Notes: generated by a model from the letters alone, not told the origin. Shown: positions 1-9,145, counted from the first letter of the stretch. The stretch: 64,000 bases of DNA from an uncultured Caulobacterales bacterium (GCA_903900155.1 CAIUMD010000014.1:1-64000), one strand, 5' to 3'. Numbers and translations are program-made.

Positions 1-141
1 CCTCAGAACCTCGCCCTCATGCGAAAGCTCGCCCTCAACACCCTGCGACTGCATCCCGACAAAGGATCCATCAAGGGCAAGATCAAGCGCGCCGGATGGG
101 ACGACCAGTTCCTCCGCTCACTCCTCAGTCATATGCGATAG
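1..141 (+). CDS. ISAs1-family transposase, C-terminal fragment (5' end outside window)
   Basis: The first 46 codons are open and end in TAG. The peptide begins PQNLALMRKLALNTLRLHP and continues with a GS-K-G-K-KRAGWDD stretch, which is the typical end of ISAs1-type DDE transposases, where a NLAL-R-LALN helix is followed by a basic segment and GWDD. Only the tail is visible, so whether the catalytic core is intact cannot be judged. About 100 bases of likely element end follow (142-240), but no terminal inverted repeat could be assigned without the other end. Family assignment rests on this motif alone. Confidence 0.75.
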   Translation, partial: PQNLALMRKLALNTLRLHPDKGSIKGKIKRAGWDDQFLRSLLSHMR

Positions 142-285
142 CCCTGCCCTAGCGGGGATGGCTATGATTGTGCGGCGGTTCTGAACGCGGATCATTCAGG
201 GGCGTGTAAAATCGACAAGGCGTTGATTTCGCTGGTTTCGATCTCGCGAATTCCGGGGATGGAGGCCGCTCGACGCTCGTCAGAT

Positions 286-402
286 GCTCCCCCGCGATGC
301 GGGGGAGCTGTCGCGGAGCGACTGAGGGGGCAAGCTGGACGGACGTCGCACTAGCCCCCTTCCGGCTCTCTGGGCCACCTCCCCCCGCATCGCGGGGGAG
401 GA
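286..402. repeat. Intergenic palindromic repeat, GC-rich type A (copy 1)
   Basis: A compound inverted repeat of about 117 bases. The outer arms are CTCCCCCGCGATGCGGGGGAG and a near copy near 379-401. Inside are AGCTGTCGCGGAGCGACTGAGGGGGC and, in opposite orientation, GCCCCCTTCCGGCTCTCTGGGCCACCTC. The same modules recur at 30665-30772 and 49533-49643. It is non-coding and lies between the transposase tail and the gene ending at 418. The remainder of the 142-417 gap shows no gene. Confidence 0.8.
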
Positions 403-417
403 TCTAAGCTTCCTTCC

Positions 418-927
418 CTATTCCTCCCGCAGCTCCAGAGCCGTGAACGGCGCCTGGCCGCGTTCGATGCGGATCAGGTCCAGCACGCCGACGATCTGGC
501 GCGAGCGCCAGTGGCTCATCAGGTACATCACCGGGCCCATCGTCGCGGTGCTGGCGCTGATGATGACCATGTTGAGGTTACCTCGCACGAAGCTCATCAC
601 GCTGTCGCCGGCCAACTCGGCCAGCAGCGCCACGATCGACAGCGGCACGGTCAGGTAGCCGATGATCACCACCCGCAGGATCTGGTCCTGGCGGCGCACG
701 TTCAGATTGGCCAGGGCCGACAGGGCGTCGAACGTGGCGTCGTCGACGCCGTCCAGCAGCGCGAAGGACTGGATCGTCGACGGGTTCTTGCGAAAGCCGC
801 TGAGGAAATCGACGCCGACATAGCCCCACGCCCCGGGGGTGTAGAGGCTGGACGGCAGCAGCGACCAGACCGGGAAATAGCCCTTCAGGCGCCGCCACAG
901 CGCCCACAGTTCGTCGTTGTCCGTCAT
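418..927 (-). CDS. Small membrane protein of unknown function
   Basis: A protein of 169 residues starting MTDNDELWALWRRLKGYF. I chose the ATG at 927 because it lies just behind the stop of the upstream sulfotransferase-like gene (930), giving a two-base gap typical of coupled genes. The in-frame upstream extension is Arg/Pro/Gly-rich, like an antisense shadow. Two hydrophobic segments, roughly residues 84-108 and 116-138, suggest an inner-membrane protein with a soluble N-terminal half. No family recognised. Co-transcription with the sulfotransferase-like gene suggests a linked role, but none can be named. Confidence 0.7.
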   Translation of the reverse strand: MTDNDELWALWRRLKGYFPVWSLLPSSLYTPGAWGYVGVDFLSGFRKNPSTIQSFALLDGVDDATFDALSALANLNVRRQDQILRVVIIGYLTVPLSIVALLAELAGDSVMSFVRGNLNMVIISASTATMGPVMYLMSHWRSRQIVGVLDLIRIERGQAPFTALELREE

Positions 928-929
928 GC

Positions 930-1715
930 TCAGGCGTAACCCAGCAGCGCGCGCAGGCCCGGCGCGTGGAAGTCGACGACCCGCTTGTGGACGTCGGACA
1001 GCACCTTGGGGACCTCGGCCGTGACCTGCAGGTTCTCGCGGGCGGTGCGGCTCTCGCGCGGGTCGGCGCCGGCCTCGACGCGCTCGCGCCAATCGGTCGG
1101 CAGCGCGATGCCACAGTCGGCCAACAGCTGGCGGAAGAAGGCCTCGGCCCGCTTGGAGCCCAGATCCTTGAGATTGGTGACGATGTCCTCGTAGCGGACG
1201 ATCACGGCGCTGGAGCCCATCCAGGCCACGGCGTTCATGCTGAAGATGTCGCGCAAATCCGGCACGCGGCCGTGAGCGCCCAGGATCATCATCATGATGA
1301 CGTCCTCGACCGACGCGCCGCCGTCCTTGATGTGGTTCAAGTTCCCCTGAAACTCGTCCGACAAGTAGAAGCGCGCGCGCGCCAGCACCCAGTCGTAGGG
1401 GTCGCGCACCAGCACGATGTGGCGCACGTCGCGCAGGGCGATCGCCGACTCGTCCGAGAACAGCATGTGCCCCCAGCTGATCATCGGGGCCTTGGGGTCA
1501 AAGGCGTCGCGGCTGCGGGCCAGCAAAGCGTGCTGGATATATTCGCGCGGCCAGTGCTGCTCGGGCGCGACGAACATCCGCAGGATGTTGCGGATCAGGT
1601 GGGTGCCGGCCTTGGGCACGCTGTTCAGGAAGACCGGCTGGGAAAGGCGCGCGCGGTCGAAGCGCTGGCCGATCTCGTCCAGATTGTCGGGCTTGCCCCG
1701 GATGATGGCGTTCAC
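930..1715 (-). CDS. Sulfotransferase-family protein
   Basis: 261 residues. An N-terminal SVPKAGTHLIRNIL segment (about residues 32-45) matches the 5'-phosphosulfate-binding P-loop of sulfotransferases. HIVLVRDPYDWVLARARF near residue 100 matches the 3'-phosphate-binding strand and helix (RDP). Length fits a single sulfotransferase domain. Such enzymes move sulfate from PAPS to a hydroxyl or amine; the acceptor is not evident here. No signal peptide, so probably cytoplasmic. It is first in a two-gene unit with the membrane protein ending at 418, which could point to envelope or exported-glycan modification (inference). Upstream, 1716-1820 holds the terminator of the TBDR gene. Confidence 0.75.
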   Translation of the reverse strand: MNAIIRGKPDNLDEIGQRFDRARLSQPVFLNSVPKAGTHLIRNILRMFVAPEQHWPREYIQHALLARSRDAFDPKAPMISWGHMLFSDESAIALRDVRHIVLVRDPYDWVLARARFYLSDEFQGNLNHIKDGGASVEDVIMMMILGAHGRVPDLRDIFSMNAVAWMGSSAVIVRYEDIVTNLKDLGSKRAEAFFRQLLADCGIALPTDWRERVEAGADPRESRTARENLQVTAEVPKVLSDVHKRVVDFHAPGLRALLGYA

Positions 1716-1744
1716 GACGGAGCTTCCCGCGACTCGAAAACAAA

Positions 1745-1812
1745 GGGCGGCGGATCGCTCCGCCGCCCAAAGACTAGACCGTGCAGGCGGGACGCGAAAC
1801 TCGCATCCCGCC
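1745..1812 (-). terminator. Double hairpin terminator of the TBDR gene
   Basis: Two stem-loops follow the TBDR stop. The first (1786-1812) has arms GGCGGGA/TCCCGCC extended by GCGA/TCGC. The second (1745-1768) is a perfect 10-bp stem, GGGCGGCGGA with TCCGCCGCCC, loop TCGC. On the minus strand the second is followed by TTTGTTTT, as expected of an intrinsic terminator. Confidence 0.75.
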
Positions 1813-1820
1813 CCTCATGC

Positions 1821-4800
1821 TTAGAACTTCGCCTGGAAGCTCACGAACATGCGGCGGCCGATATAGTCGTACTGCGAAGCCAGCACCGAGCGGCCGACCA
1901 TATTGTAGTTGCCCTGGGACTGGGTGACCTGGGGCGGGGCTTCGTTGAAGATGTTGGCCACACCGCCCAGCAGGGTGAAGTCCTCGAACCTCTTCTGCAG
2001 CGACAGGCTGTGATAGGCCGTGAACTCGGTGTGGACCTTGTAGAAGGTGGTCCCGGCCGCGTTCTTGTCGGCATAGTTCTCGGCGTCCGAGGCCTTGCCG
2101 ATCATGTCCACGCCCCAGTACGCGGTCCAGTCGCCCTTGCTGAAGCGAAAGTTCATCTGGCCGGTCCAGTCCGGATCGCCCACGAAGCCGTTGGTGTCGA
2201 CGACGGTGTCGGCGAACAGAGCCGTGGTGTCCTTGAATTGCCAGGTCGACTGCAGTTCCATGTCCATCCGGACATCCCAGGGCAGCTCCTGACCGTAGTT
2301 CATGGTCACGTCCAGGCCCCTGTTCACCTGCTTGGCGATGTTCAGGTAGTTGTCTGTGACGTCGGTGATCAGGTTCGACGGACCGCGCTTGAACAGCGAG
2401 CATAGCGGGTCGGTCGGGAAGCTCAGCGAGCGATAGCACGCGCTGACGATCCGGGCCGCGCCCAGCTGGGTGATCTCGTCATTCACCTGAATGTCGAAAT
2501 AGTCGACCGCCAGCTTCAGGTTGGCGAACTTCGGCGTCCAGATCACGCCATAGGTCGTGGCCTTCGAGGTCTCGGCTTGCAGTGTGCCGACGCCGCCGCC
2601 CGACGTGATGGTCGCCGAGGCGCCCGCGCCGGTGTAGGCGCCCGGGATGCCCGCGGCGCGACAGTTGTCGGCGACGCGTTGCGACAGCGTACCGGCCGTC
2701 AGGTTGGCCTGCCAGCGGATGCAGGGGTCGATCGTGCGTTGCGATAGGAACGATGTCTCGCGGTTCTTGTACAGCTCAAACAGCGCCGGGGCGCGGAACG
2801 AGGTGCCCCGCGTGGCCCGCAACCGCACCGACGGGATGATCTGCCAGTTCAGGCCGATCTTGTAGGTCTCGTCGCTGCCGTAGCTGTTGACGTCGGTGTA
2901 ACGTCCCGACAGCGACAGATTCAGCGACTGCGCGAATGGCAGGTTCTTCAGCAGAGGGACGCTGAGTTCGCCGTAGATTTCCTTGGTCTTGTCCTTGCCG
3001 GCGGTGATGCCCGCGGTCGACGCGCCCCAGATGTTGCCGGCGCGGGTTATCGGGCCGGGGGTGTCGTTGATCTCGTCGCGGCGGTAGGCCACGCCGAAGG
3101 CGGCGCCGACCGTACCGGCTGGAAGCTTGAACAGGTCGCCCGAGACCGACCCTTCGATCGCCAGCTGCTTGTAGATGGTCTTGCCGGTTTCGGTGTCGAA
3201 CAGGAAGGCTTGCTCTTCGGGCGTGTACTTGCCGGCCAGGAAGTCGGGCGACATCCAGTTCACGTCCACGCACTTGCGCTTGCTGATCGGCGTGGTGAGG
3301 CCGGCGCACGAAGCGGTGTCGCGCGGGAGCGAGTTGGCCTTGCCCAGGCCGAACGTGCCGAAGTCGCTGCGTCCGTCGGCGCTGTTGACGGCGTCAGCCA
3401 GGATGACGTCCTGCGAGTACTGGCCCTTGTTGTGACTATACTGGGCGAAGATGTCCCAGTCCCAGCCCTTCAGGAAGTCGGCGCCGAAGTCGCCGCGCAG
3501 GCCGCCGACATAGCGCTGATAGTCGACCTTCTGGCCGGCGCGGTTCAGCGGCGTGACCGGGGTCGGGCTGAGGACGAAGTCGCCGGTGAAGCCCTGGCTG
3601 AAGGGGTCACCGAGGTCTTCCGTGTAGAGGTAGGTCCAGAACTGGCGATAGCCGTTGGTCTTGGTGGCGCGGCGGTTCAGCAGCACCTCGGCATAGGCTT
3701 CGACATTGTCGGTAACGTCGAACGAGGCCTGGGCGAAGACCGTGTTGCGCTCGGTGCGCGGGGTCAGCGAACTGGCGAGGTTGTAGGGGCTGTTATAGTC
3801 CAGCACGCCCATGTCGGGGTTGGCCGGGTCGTTGCTGTCGCCGACCACGAACCAGTTGGCCGGCAGGCCCGGATAGGCCGCCGCGTTGCCCGCCGGGTAT
3901 TGCGAGATGTATTTCTGCAGGTTGTTGCCGTAGTTATACTGTAGCTTGCCGTTCGGCGCGTTGAAGTCCGGGAAGGTGTACAGCCAGACTTGATCGTACA
4001 GGAGGTCGCGGCACTGGGTTCGGCCCGTTCGCGGGTCGATCGTGTCCTTGCGCTTGCCGTTGGCGTCGAAGATGTACTGCTGGCCGCAGTTGGTATAGTT
4101 GCGCTGGCCGTTCGATTGCTCGGTCTTCTTGGCGTAGTCGTAGGTGATGTTGAAGAAGCCGCGCGAGAACGTCTTGCCGTAGCCGACGCTGGTGCGGAAC
4201 TCCGAACCGCCGCGCTTTTCCGGCTGGGTGGCGAAGGCGTCGACGCTGAAGCCGTCCTGGCCGCGCTTGGTGATGATATTGACGACCCCGGCCACGGCGT
4301 CCGAGCCGTAGACCGACGAGGCGCCGTCCTTCAGGATCTCGACGCGGTCGATGGCGGCCACCGGCAGCACGTTCAGGTCGAAGGCCGAGACGCCGCCGCG
4401 CGTACCGGCCGGACCGGCGCGACGGCCGTTCAGCAGCACCAGCGTGCGGTTGGCGCCCAGGCCGCGCAGCGAGACGGTTTCCGAGCCCGGACCGCCGTCG
4501 GTGACGAAGGCGCTTGAGACGGCGGCCGTGATCTGCGGCGAACCCGAGGCGATGGTCGAGGACTGCAGCAACTGAGCCGTATTGCCGATGCCCTTCAGCC
4601 GCCCCTGATCGGCCGTGATGACCTGAACCGGGTCAGGACTGTTGAACTCGTTGCGCTTGATACGCGAGCCGGTGACGACGACGGCCTCGATCTCGGAAGT
4701 GTCCTTGGCGCTATCGGTGGTCTGCAGCGGAGCGGCCGTTTGAGCCATGGCCGGCATTGCGACGCCAACCGCCAGCCCGGCGATGATCGTCGAGGCCAAA

Positions 4801-4823
4801 AGATGTCTGCGTTGGGTGAGCAT
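1821..4823 (-). CDS. TonB-dependent outer-membrane receptor
   Basis: 1000 residues, at the long end for the family. Residues 1-28 form a signal peptide ending AMPAMAQ. A TonB-box-like EAVVVTGSRI follows at 47-56, then the plug with LRGLGANRTLVLLNGRR and a VEILKDGASSVYGSDAVAG segment, and a long beta-barrel ending in an aromatic residue (SFQAKF). Such receptors import scarce nutrients across the outer membrane with energy from TonB-ExbBD. The form with an extended N-terminus and VVVTGSRI box is common among Caulobacter TBDRs for carbohydrates or peptides, but the substrate is not deducible. It stands alone, with a strong terminator downstream and about 250 non-coding bases upstream. Confidence 0.93.
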   Translation of the reverse strand: MLTQRRHLLASTIIAGLAVGVAMPAMAQTAAPLQTTDSAKDTSEIEAVVVTGSRIKRNEFNSPDPVQVITADQGRLKGIGNTAQLLQSSTIASGSPQITAAVSSAFVTDGGPGSETVSLRGLGANRTLVLLNGRRAGPAGTRGGVSAFDLNVLPVAAIDRVEILKDGASSVYGSDAVAGVVNIITKRGQDGFSVDAFATQPEKRGGSEFRTSVGYGKTFSRGFFNITYDYAKKTEQSNGQRNYTNCGQQYIFDANGKRKDTIDPRTGRTQCRDLLYDQVWLYTFPDFNAPNGKLQYNYGNNLQKYISQYPAGNAAAYPGLPANWFVVGDSNDPANPDMGVLDYNSPYNLASSLTPRTERNTVFAQASFDVTDNVEAYAEVLLNRRATKTNGYRQFWTYLYTEDLGDPFSQGFTGDFVLSPTPVTPLNRAGQKVDYQRYVGGLRGDFGADFLKGWDWDIFAQYSHNKGQYSQDVILADAVNSADGRSDFGTFGLGKANSLPRDTASCAGLTTPISKRKCVDVNWMSPDFLAGKYTPEEQAFLFDTETGKTIYKQLAIEGSVSGDLFKLPAGTVGAAFGVAYRRDEINDTPGPITRAGNIWGASTAGITAGKDKTKEIYGELSVPLLKNLPFAQSLNLSLSGRYTDVNSYGSDETYKIGLNWQIIPSVRLRATRGTSFRAPALFELYKNRETSFLSQRTIDPCIRWQANLTAGTLSQRVADNCRAAGIPGAYTGAGASATITSGGGVGTLQAETSKATTYGVIWTPKFANLKLAVDYFDIQVNDEITQLGAARIVSACYRSLSFPTDPLCSLFKRGPSNLITDVTDNYLNIAKQVNRGLDVTMNYGQELPWDVRMDMELQSTWQFKDTTALFADTVVDTNGFVGDPDWTGQMNFRFSKGDWTAYWGVDMIGKASDAENYADKNAAGTTFYKVHTEFTAYHSLSLQKRFEDFTLLGGVANIFNEAPPQVTQSQGNYNMVGRSVLASQYDYIGRRMFVSFQAKF

Positions 4824-5069
4824 TGGAGGATTTTCGCCTTTATTGCGGAACTCGCGGCACGCCTCCCCACCAAGCCCCCTTGGCGCGACAAGTACCGCTC
4901 ACGCCTACCCAATCTGCTTCATTAAATTCCCGCAATCTCGCTGTCGCTGTTTTGTCGCATTTTGGGCGAACTGTGGCATCTCGCACGCACAAACAGCGTT
5001 CAATGAGGCATTTCGCAGCCATTTGAGCAGCTTACGCGCACGGAAAGTGCAGCAAATTCAGGCGCGAAA
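4824..5069. other. Non-coding upstream region of the TBDR gene
   Basis: This stretch is relatively AT-rich, as expected for the TBDR promoter, which reads leftward. A GGAGGATTTTCGCC block sits on the plus strand just upstream of the start codon. I saw no convincing operator palindrome, RNA gene or additional ORF. Confidence 0.4.
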
Positions 5070-5096
5070 AAGGCCGCCGGGCGAACCGGCGGCCTT
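5070..5096 (-). terminator. Intrinsic terminator of the helix-hairpin-helix protein gene
   Basis: A perfect 11-bp stem, AAGGCCGCCGG paired with CCGGCGGCCTT, loop GCGAA. On the minus strand it is followed by TTTTTCGCG. It lies 45 bases past the stop of the gene ending at 5141. Confidence 0.85.
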
Positions 5097-5140
5097 CTAA
5101 TGCTCAAGCTTCAGAAGAAGCCATCTTAGGTTCAGAGAAT

Positions 5141-5872
5141 TCAGGCCTCGGCCGGAAGCAACAGCTTGGCCTGGGCGATCCAGGCGTCGCGTTCGGCGCG
5201 GCCCTTCAGGTTCAAGAGCGAGTCGAACGAGGCCAGCTCGTCCGGCGTCCAGGCCGCGATCTGGCTGAACTTGGTCACGCCCAGCTCGCACAGCGAGGCG
5301 GCCAGCTTGGGACCGATGCCGACCAGTTGGGTCAGGTCGTCGGTCGCGGCTTGAACGGTCTCGATAGCTTCCTCAACGACAGGCGCTGCGGCTTCGACGA
5401 CCTCGACCGGCGCTTCGGTCACGGCCTCGACGACCTCCTCGACCACCGGCTCGGCCGCCTCGACAGTTTCGACCATCGCCTCAGCGACGTCTTCATTGGC
5501 GGCGACGACGGTCTCGACCACCGGCTCGGCGGCGGCTTCGACGATTTCTTGCGTGGCGTCGAGCACGGTTTCGGTCGTCTCGGCGACCAGGGTCACCGCC
5601 TCAATGACCGGTTCGGCGACAGGAACTGCCTCAAGAACAGCCACGCTCTCGACCGGCGGGGCGACGGGTTCTGGCGCCAGGGCCATCAGGGCCTCGACAT
5701 TGACCGCCTCGCGCCAGCGGTTGGCCCACCACCAGTAGGAGGCGCCGGCCATGGCCGCGCCGCCGAACATCAGCCACAGCGGCGAGGCTGCTCCCACCGC
5801 CACGCGCGGCGCGGTCTCGGGCTCGACCTTCTCGGCCGAATACTCAGGAAGGAAGGTGAAGATCGAAACCAT
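5141..5872 (-). CDS. Membrane-anchored Val/Glu-rich protein with C-terminal helix-hairpin-helix domain
   Basis: 243 residues. After a short N-terminus, a hydrophobic span (about 27-48, ending SYWWWANRW) should anchor the protein. Residues about 55-175 are a low-complexity Val/Glu/Ala region with repeated EPVVE, VVEAVTEAP-type units and almost no positive charge. The C-terminus contains LTQLVGIGPKLAASLCELGV, a helix-hairpin-helix like those fused to L21, DUF4332 or topoisomerase-type modules, which often bind DNA. A membrane tether, acidic spacer and DNA-binding-type tip suggest a protein linking the envelope to nucleic acid, but this is inference. Single gene with its own terminator. Confidence 0.75.
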   Translation of the reverse strand: MVSIFTFLPEYSAEKVEPETAPRVAVGAASPLWLMFGGAAMAGASYWWWANRWREAVNVEALMALAPEPVAPPVESVAVLEAVPVAEPVIEAVTLVAETTETVLDATQEIVEAAAEPVVETVVAANEDVAEAMVETVEAAEPVVEEVVEAVTEAPVEVVEAAAPVVEEAIETVQAATDDLTQLVGIGPKLAASLCELGVTKFSQIAAWTPDELASFDSLLNLKGRAERDAWIAQAKLLLPAEA

Positions 5873-5957
5873 GGGAGGGGCTCCAGCGCCGGCGATCTAT
5901 TGCGGTGCAACATAACACGGAAAACGCGTTCGCAACCGCAAAAATGCTCACCTTACG

Positions 5958-7238
5958 TCAAGCAACTCCGACGACCTTCACGAGGATCCCTGCGAAAACC
6001 GCCACGGCGATCATGGCCAGCATCGGCAGGCGCGTGGCGAACACCAGCATCACGGCCAGCCCCGTCAGGCCCAGCGCCCCATAGTCCAGGCTGGCCAGGT
6101 CCGGCAGCATGACCTTGACCACCCCCGCGACCTCCATCGTCTGGCCGCTGCGGAAGAAGAGATGGATGGCGAACCACAACGCCAGCTGGCCGATCACCCC
6201 CACCGAGGCCGCCGAGATCAGGGCCAGGGCCCGCGCCGGCTGGGGCTCCCTCCCCCACCGCTCGAACAGCGGCCCGCCGGCGAAGATCCACAGGAACGAC
6301 GGCGCGAAGGTGACCCACGCCGCCATCAGCCCGCCCAGCACGGCCATCGCCCACGCCCACTCGGTCGGCGCGGCCTGGAAGGCGCCGACGAACCCTACAA
6401 AGACGAAGACCAGGACCAGCGGCCCCGGCGTAGTCTCGGCCAGGCCCAGCCCGTCCAGCATCTGGTTGGCCGTCAGCCATCCGAACCCGGCGGCCGCCTG
6501 GCCGATATAGGCCAGGGCCGCATAGGCGCCGCCGAAGCTGATCGCCGCCAGCCCGCCGAACGACAGCCCCATCCAGGCCAGGACCGAGCCCGGCGCGACC
6601 AGCCAGGCCAGGGCGATCGGCGCGATCCACAGGGCCAGGCAGACGAAAGCGGTCCTCGCCTGCCCCTTCAGCGGCGGAGGGCGCGGCGCCGACTTGGCCG
6701 CCCCCTTGGTCGTCGCCCAGCCCAGCACCCCCGCGGCCAGGATCACCAGCGGGAACGGCAAGGTGGTGAAAGAGAGCGCCGCGAAGGCCGCCCCGCAGAC
6801 GAAGGCCGCCAGGCGGTCCTTGATCACGCGCTTACCGATCTTGATCAGGGCCTGCAACACCAGCGCCACCACCGCCGCCTTCAGGCCCAGCAGCACCGGC
6901 CCGGCCCAATCCGAGCGGCCGTGCGCGACATAGAGCGCCGACAGCCCCAGCATCACCGCCAGGCCCGGCAACACGAACAGCAGCCCCGCCGCCACGCCGC
7001 CCCGGATGCCGTGCAGCCGCCAGCCCAGCCAGGTGGCCAGCTGTTGAGCCTCGGGCCCCGGCAGCAGCATGCAGAAGCTCAAGGCCCGCGCGAACGTGTC
7101 CTCGTCGATCCAGTCGCGTTGCTCGACCACTTCCTTGTGCAGCAGCGCGATCTGGCCAGCCGGACCGCCAAAGCCCAGCAGGCCGATATTCAGCCAGACC
7201 GGCAGGGACTGCGCGAGCGTCGGCGGGGCCTTGCTCAC
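5958..7238 (-). CDS. chrA: Chromate transporter, two-domain ChrA type
   Basis: 426 residues of mostly hydrophobic sequence. Each half carries a CHR-like opening: LNIGLLGFGGPAGQIALLHKEVV near residue 20, and FGGAYAALAYIGQAAAGFGW in the second half. The PGPEAQQLATWLGWR segment in the first half is the classic chromate-transporter motif. The long bidomain form is a CHR-superfamily inner-membrane protein that effluxes chromate, and some members may move other anions. The start overlaps the rlmJ stop by four bases (ATGA, 7235-7238), so it is the last gene of an operon with rlmJ and a WYL regulator. Its reason for sitting with an rRNA methyltransferase is unknown. Confidence 0.9.
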   Translation of the reverse strand: MSKAPPTLAQSLPVWLNIGLLGFGGPAGQIALLHKEVVEQRDWIDEDTFARALSFCMLLPGPEAQQLATWLGWRLHGIRGGVAAGLLFVLPGLAVMLGLSALYVAHGRSDWAGPVLLGLKAAVVALVLQALIKIGKRVIKDRLAAFVCGAAFAALSFTTLPFPLVILAAGVLGWATTKGAAKSAPRPPPLKGQARTAFVCLALWIAPIALAWLVAPGSVLAWMGLSFGGLAAISFGGAYAALAYIGQAAAGFGWLTANQMLDGLGLAETTPGPLVLVFVFVGFVGAFQAAPTEWAWAMAVLGGLMAAWVTFAPSFLWIFAGGPLFERWGREPQPARALALISAASVGVIGQLALWFAIHLFFRSGQTMEVAGVVKVMLPDLASLDYGALGLTGLAVMLVFATRLPMLAMIAVAVFAGILVKVVGVA

Positions 7239-8056
7239 GTACGCCAGACGCGCGAGCGACCGCCCCTTTCGCCCAGGCGCGCGGCCAACCAGTCGCCAGC
7301 CTGCGCGGCGGCCTCGTCGACCGAGGTCGGCGCGCCGATCATCACTATCGCGCAGCCGTTCATCTTCATGGGATCCGTCAAGGGGCGGAGACGAAGCTCG
7401 GCGACGAGCAGATCACCTGTGACGCTTTCCATCATGCGCAGGAAGGCGTCGAAGGTCTCCAGGTCCTTGATCGGCAGCCAGATGGCGAAGGCGGCGTCTG
7501 GCGCGCGCTTGAGCACGGTGCGGGTCGTCTCGGCGATGCGCTGGTAGTCGTCCGGCCGCTCGAACGGCGGGTCGATGACGACGAAGGCGCGGCCGCCCTT
7601 GCCGGCCTGCTGGGCGGCGGTCGCGAAACCGTCGGCCTCCAAGGCCTGGGCGTTGGCATAAGGCGCCAGGGTCCTACGCAGCAGCGCCGCATCGTCGGGG
7701 CGCAGCTCACAGCCAGCATAGCGGTCCGATTTGCGCAAAGCCCGCGCCGTCAGCAGCGGCGAGCCGGGATAGAGATCGCCCTCACGCCCGCCGTTCATGT
7801 CGGCCACCGCCTTGAGCAGGGGCCCGAACACCGCCGGCGCGTCCTCGGCCGCCTTCAGCCGCAAGATCCCCGCCTGAGCCTCGCCCGAGCGGCGGGACAT
7901 CTCGCCAGACAGGTCATAGCCCCCTGCCCCCGCATGGGTGTCGATCACCGACACGGCGTCGCTCTGCGCCTGCAGGGCCGACAGCATGGCCAGCACGATC
8001 GCGTGCTTGTGCAGGTCGGCGAAGTTGCCGGCATGGAAGGCGTGACGGTAGTTCAT
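7235..8056 (-). CDS. rlmJ: 23S rRNA (adenine(2030)-N6)-methyltransferase RlmJ
   Basis: 273 residues, the usual RlmJ length. The start MNYRHAFHAGNFADLHKHA is the characteristic N-terminus of the family (COG2961). VVIDPPFERPDDY (about residues 160-172) contains the DPPF catalytic motif of N6-adenine methyltransferases. IDTHAGAGGYDL near 38-49 is the S-adenosylmethionine site. It methylates A2030 in domain V of 23S rRNA. It overlaps chrA by four bases and follows the WYL regulator by ten bases. Confidence 0.93.
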   Translation of the reverse strand: MNYRHAFHAGNFADLHKHAIVLAMLSALQAQSDAVSVIDTHAGAGGYDLSGEMSRRSGEAQAGILRLKAAEDAPAVFGPLLKAVADMNGGREGDLYPGSPLLTARALRKSDRYAGCELRPDDAALLRRTLAPYANAQALEADGFATAAQQAGKGGRAFVVIDPPFERPDDYQRIAETTRTVLKRAPDAAFAIWLPIKDLETFDAFLRMMESVTGDLLVAELRLRPLTDPMKMNGCAIVMIGAPTSVDEAAAQAGDWLAARLGERGGRSRVWRT

Positions 8057-8066
8057 GGGCCCGCTC

Positions 8067-9047
8067 CTACCACGCCCCGTGGGCGCGGCCAGCCTCGCGC
8101 AGTTCCTCGATCATCTTCTCTTTCAGGGCCTGAGGCCCGATGATCTGGAGCTTGTCGCCCCAGGTGAACAGGTGCCAGGCCAGTTCACGCATGCCGCCGG
8201 CGCGGAAGGTGACCAGCACCGAGCCGTCCTCTTCCTGCGTCACCTTCTGGGTCGCGTGGAAGCGCCAGCGCAGCGCGTCCTCGGCCCCCTCCGGCTTGAT
8301 CCGCAACACCACGTCCTGGATCTCGTCGTGATAGATGCCGAAGCTCTCGTCGGCGAAGGCCTGCAGGCTGAAGTCCTCGGGCGGCGAGGCCGGCTTGTCG
8401 AGCACCTTCAGGTCGCTCATCCGGTCCAGGCGCCACGAGCGCGGCCCGCCCGCCCCTTCCGACGCCACCAGATAGTTGCTGCGGCCGAACAGGACGCCCA
8501 GCGGGGTGACCTCGCGCGTACGCCCCGGCGTGCTGCCGCCCTCGTAGCGGAACGACAGGGCCGACAGCCCCTTGATCGCCGTGCGGATGGCGGTCAGCAG
8601 GGCCTGGTCCTCGAACGGACGCGGACCGGCGTGGACGGCGATGGTCTCGGCCTGGACCAGGGCCTCGACGTCGGGCGCCACCTTGCGCCGCGCCGCGCCG
8701 CGCAGGGCCGACAGCAGCTTGCCCTCCAGGGCATACAGCGACGCCGCCCGCGCCTCGGCGCCCGAGGCCTTGTAACCGTCGGCGGCCGTGCGCAGGGCCG
8801 CCAGCTCCTCGGCGGTCGGGGTCTGGAAGACGCCGTCCAGGCCCGAGGGGATGCGGAAACGCTTGGTCGGCGGATCGTCGATCGCCTCCATCTGCGGAAA
8901 GGCCGTCCAGACGGCGTCGCGCATCCGCTCGGCGGTGCGGCGGCCCACGTCCAGGGCCCGCGCCATCTCGTCCAGGGTCATGCCCTCGGCCGAACCGGCC
9001 AGCATGCGGGCCAGGTCCAGGAGCCGTGTAGCTTTCTCGTGTCTCAT
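8067..9047 (-). CDS. WYL-domain transcriptional regulator (YafY/DeoR-like)
   Basis: 326 residues. The N-terminus (RLLDLARMLAGSAEGMTLDEMARALDVGRRTAERM) is a winged helix-turn-helix. The C-terminal half (LSFRYEGGSTPGRTREVTPLGVLF...NYLVASE) is a WYL domain, followed by a C-terminal extension domain. WYL proteins sense nucleic-acid or nucleotide ligands and often respond to DNA damage or phage. It heads the operon with rlmJ and chrA and is divergent from the small gene at 9146. Either could be its target. Confidence 0.85.
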   Translation of the reverse strand: MRHEKATRLLDLARMLAGSAEGMTLDEMARALDVGRRTAERMRDAVWTAFPQMEAIDDPPTKRFRIPSGLDGVFQTPTAEELAALRTAADGYKASGAEARAASLYALEGKLLSALRGAARRKVAPDVEALVQAETIAVHAGPRPFEDQALLTAIRTAIKGLSALSFRYEGGSTPGRTREVTPLGVLFGRSNYLVASEGAGGPRSWRLDRMSDLKVLDKPASPPEDFSLQAFADESFGIYHDEIQDVVLRIKPEGAEDALRWRFHATQKVTQEEDGSVLVTFRAGGMRELAWHLFTWGDKLQIIGPQALKEKMIEELREAGRAHGAW

Positions 9048-9145
9048 GCGTTCCTCAAGCGGAGGGGCAACTTACGACCGCTTCTGACGCAATGCCCGCA
9101 CATTCTTCAGAAGTCGAGACTGGAGAAGCCTCAAAGGAGCCTTGT

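Noticed and set aside
142..285. Complete ISAs1 insertion sequence end with inverted repeat
   Set aside because: The left end of the element lies outside the window, so no terminal repeat could be paired.
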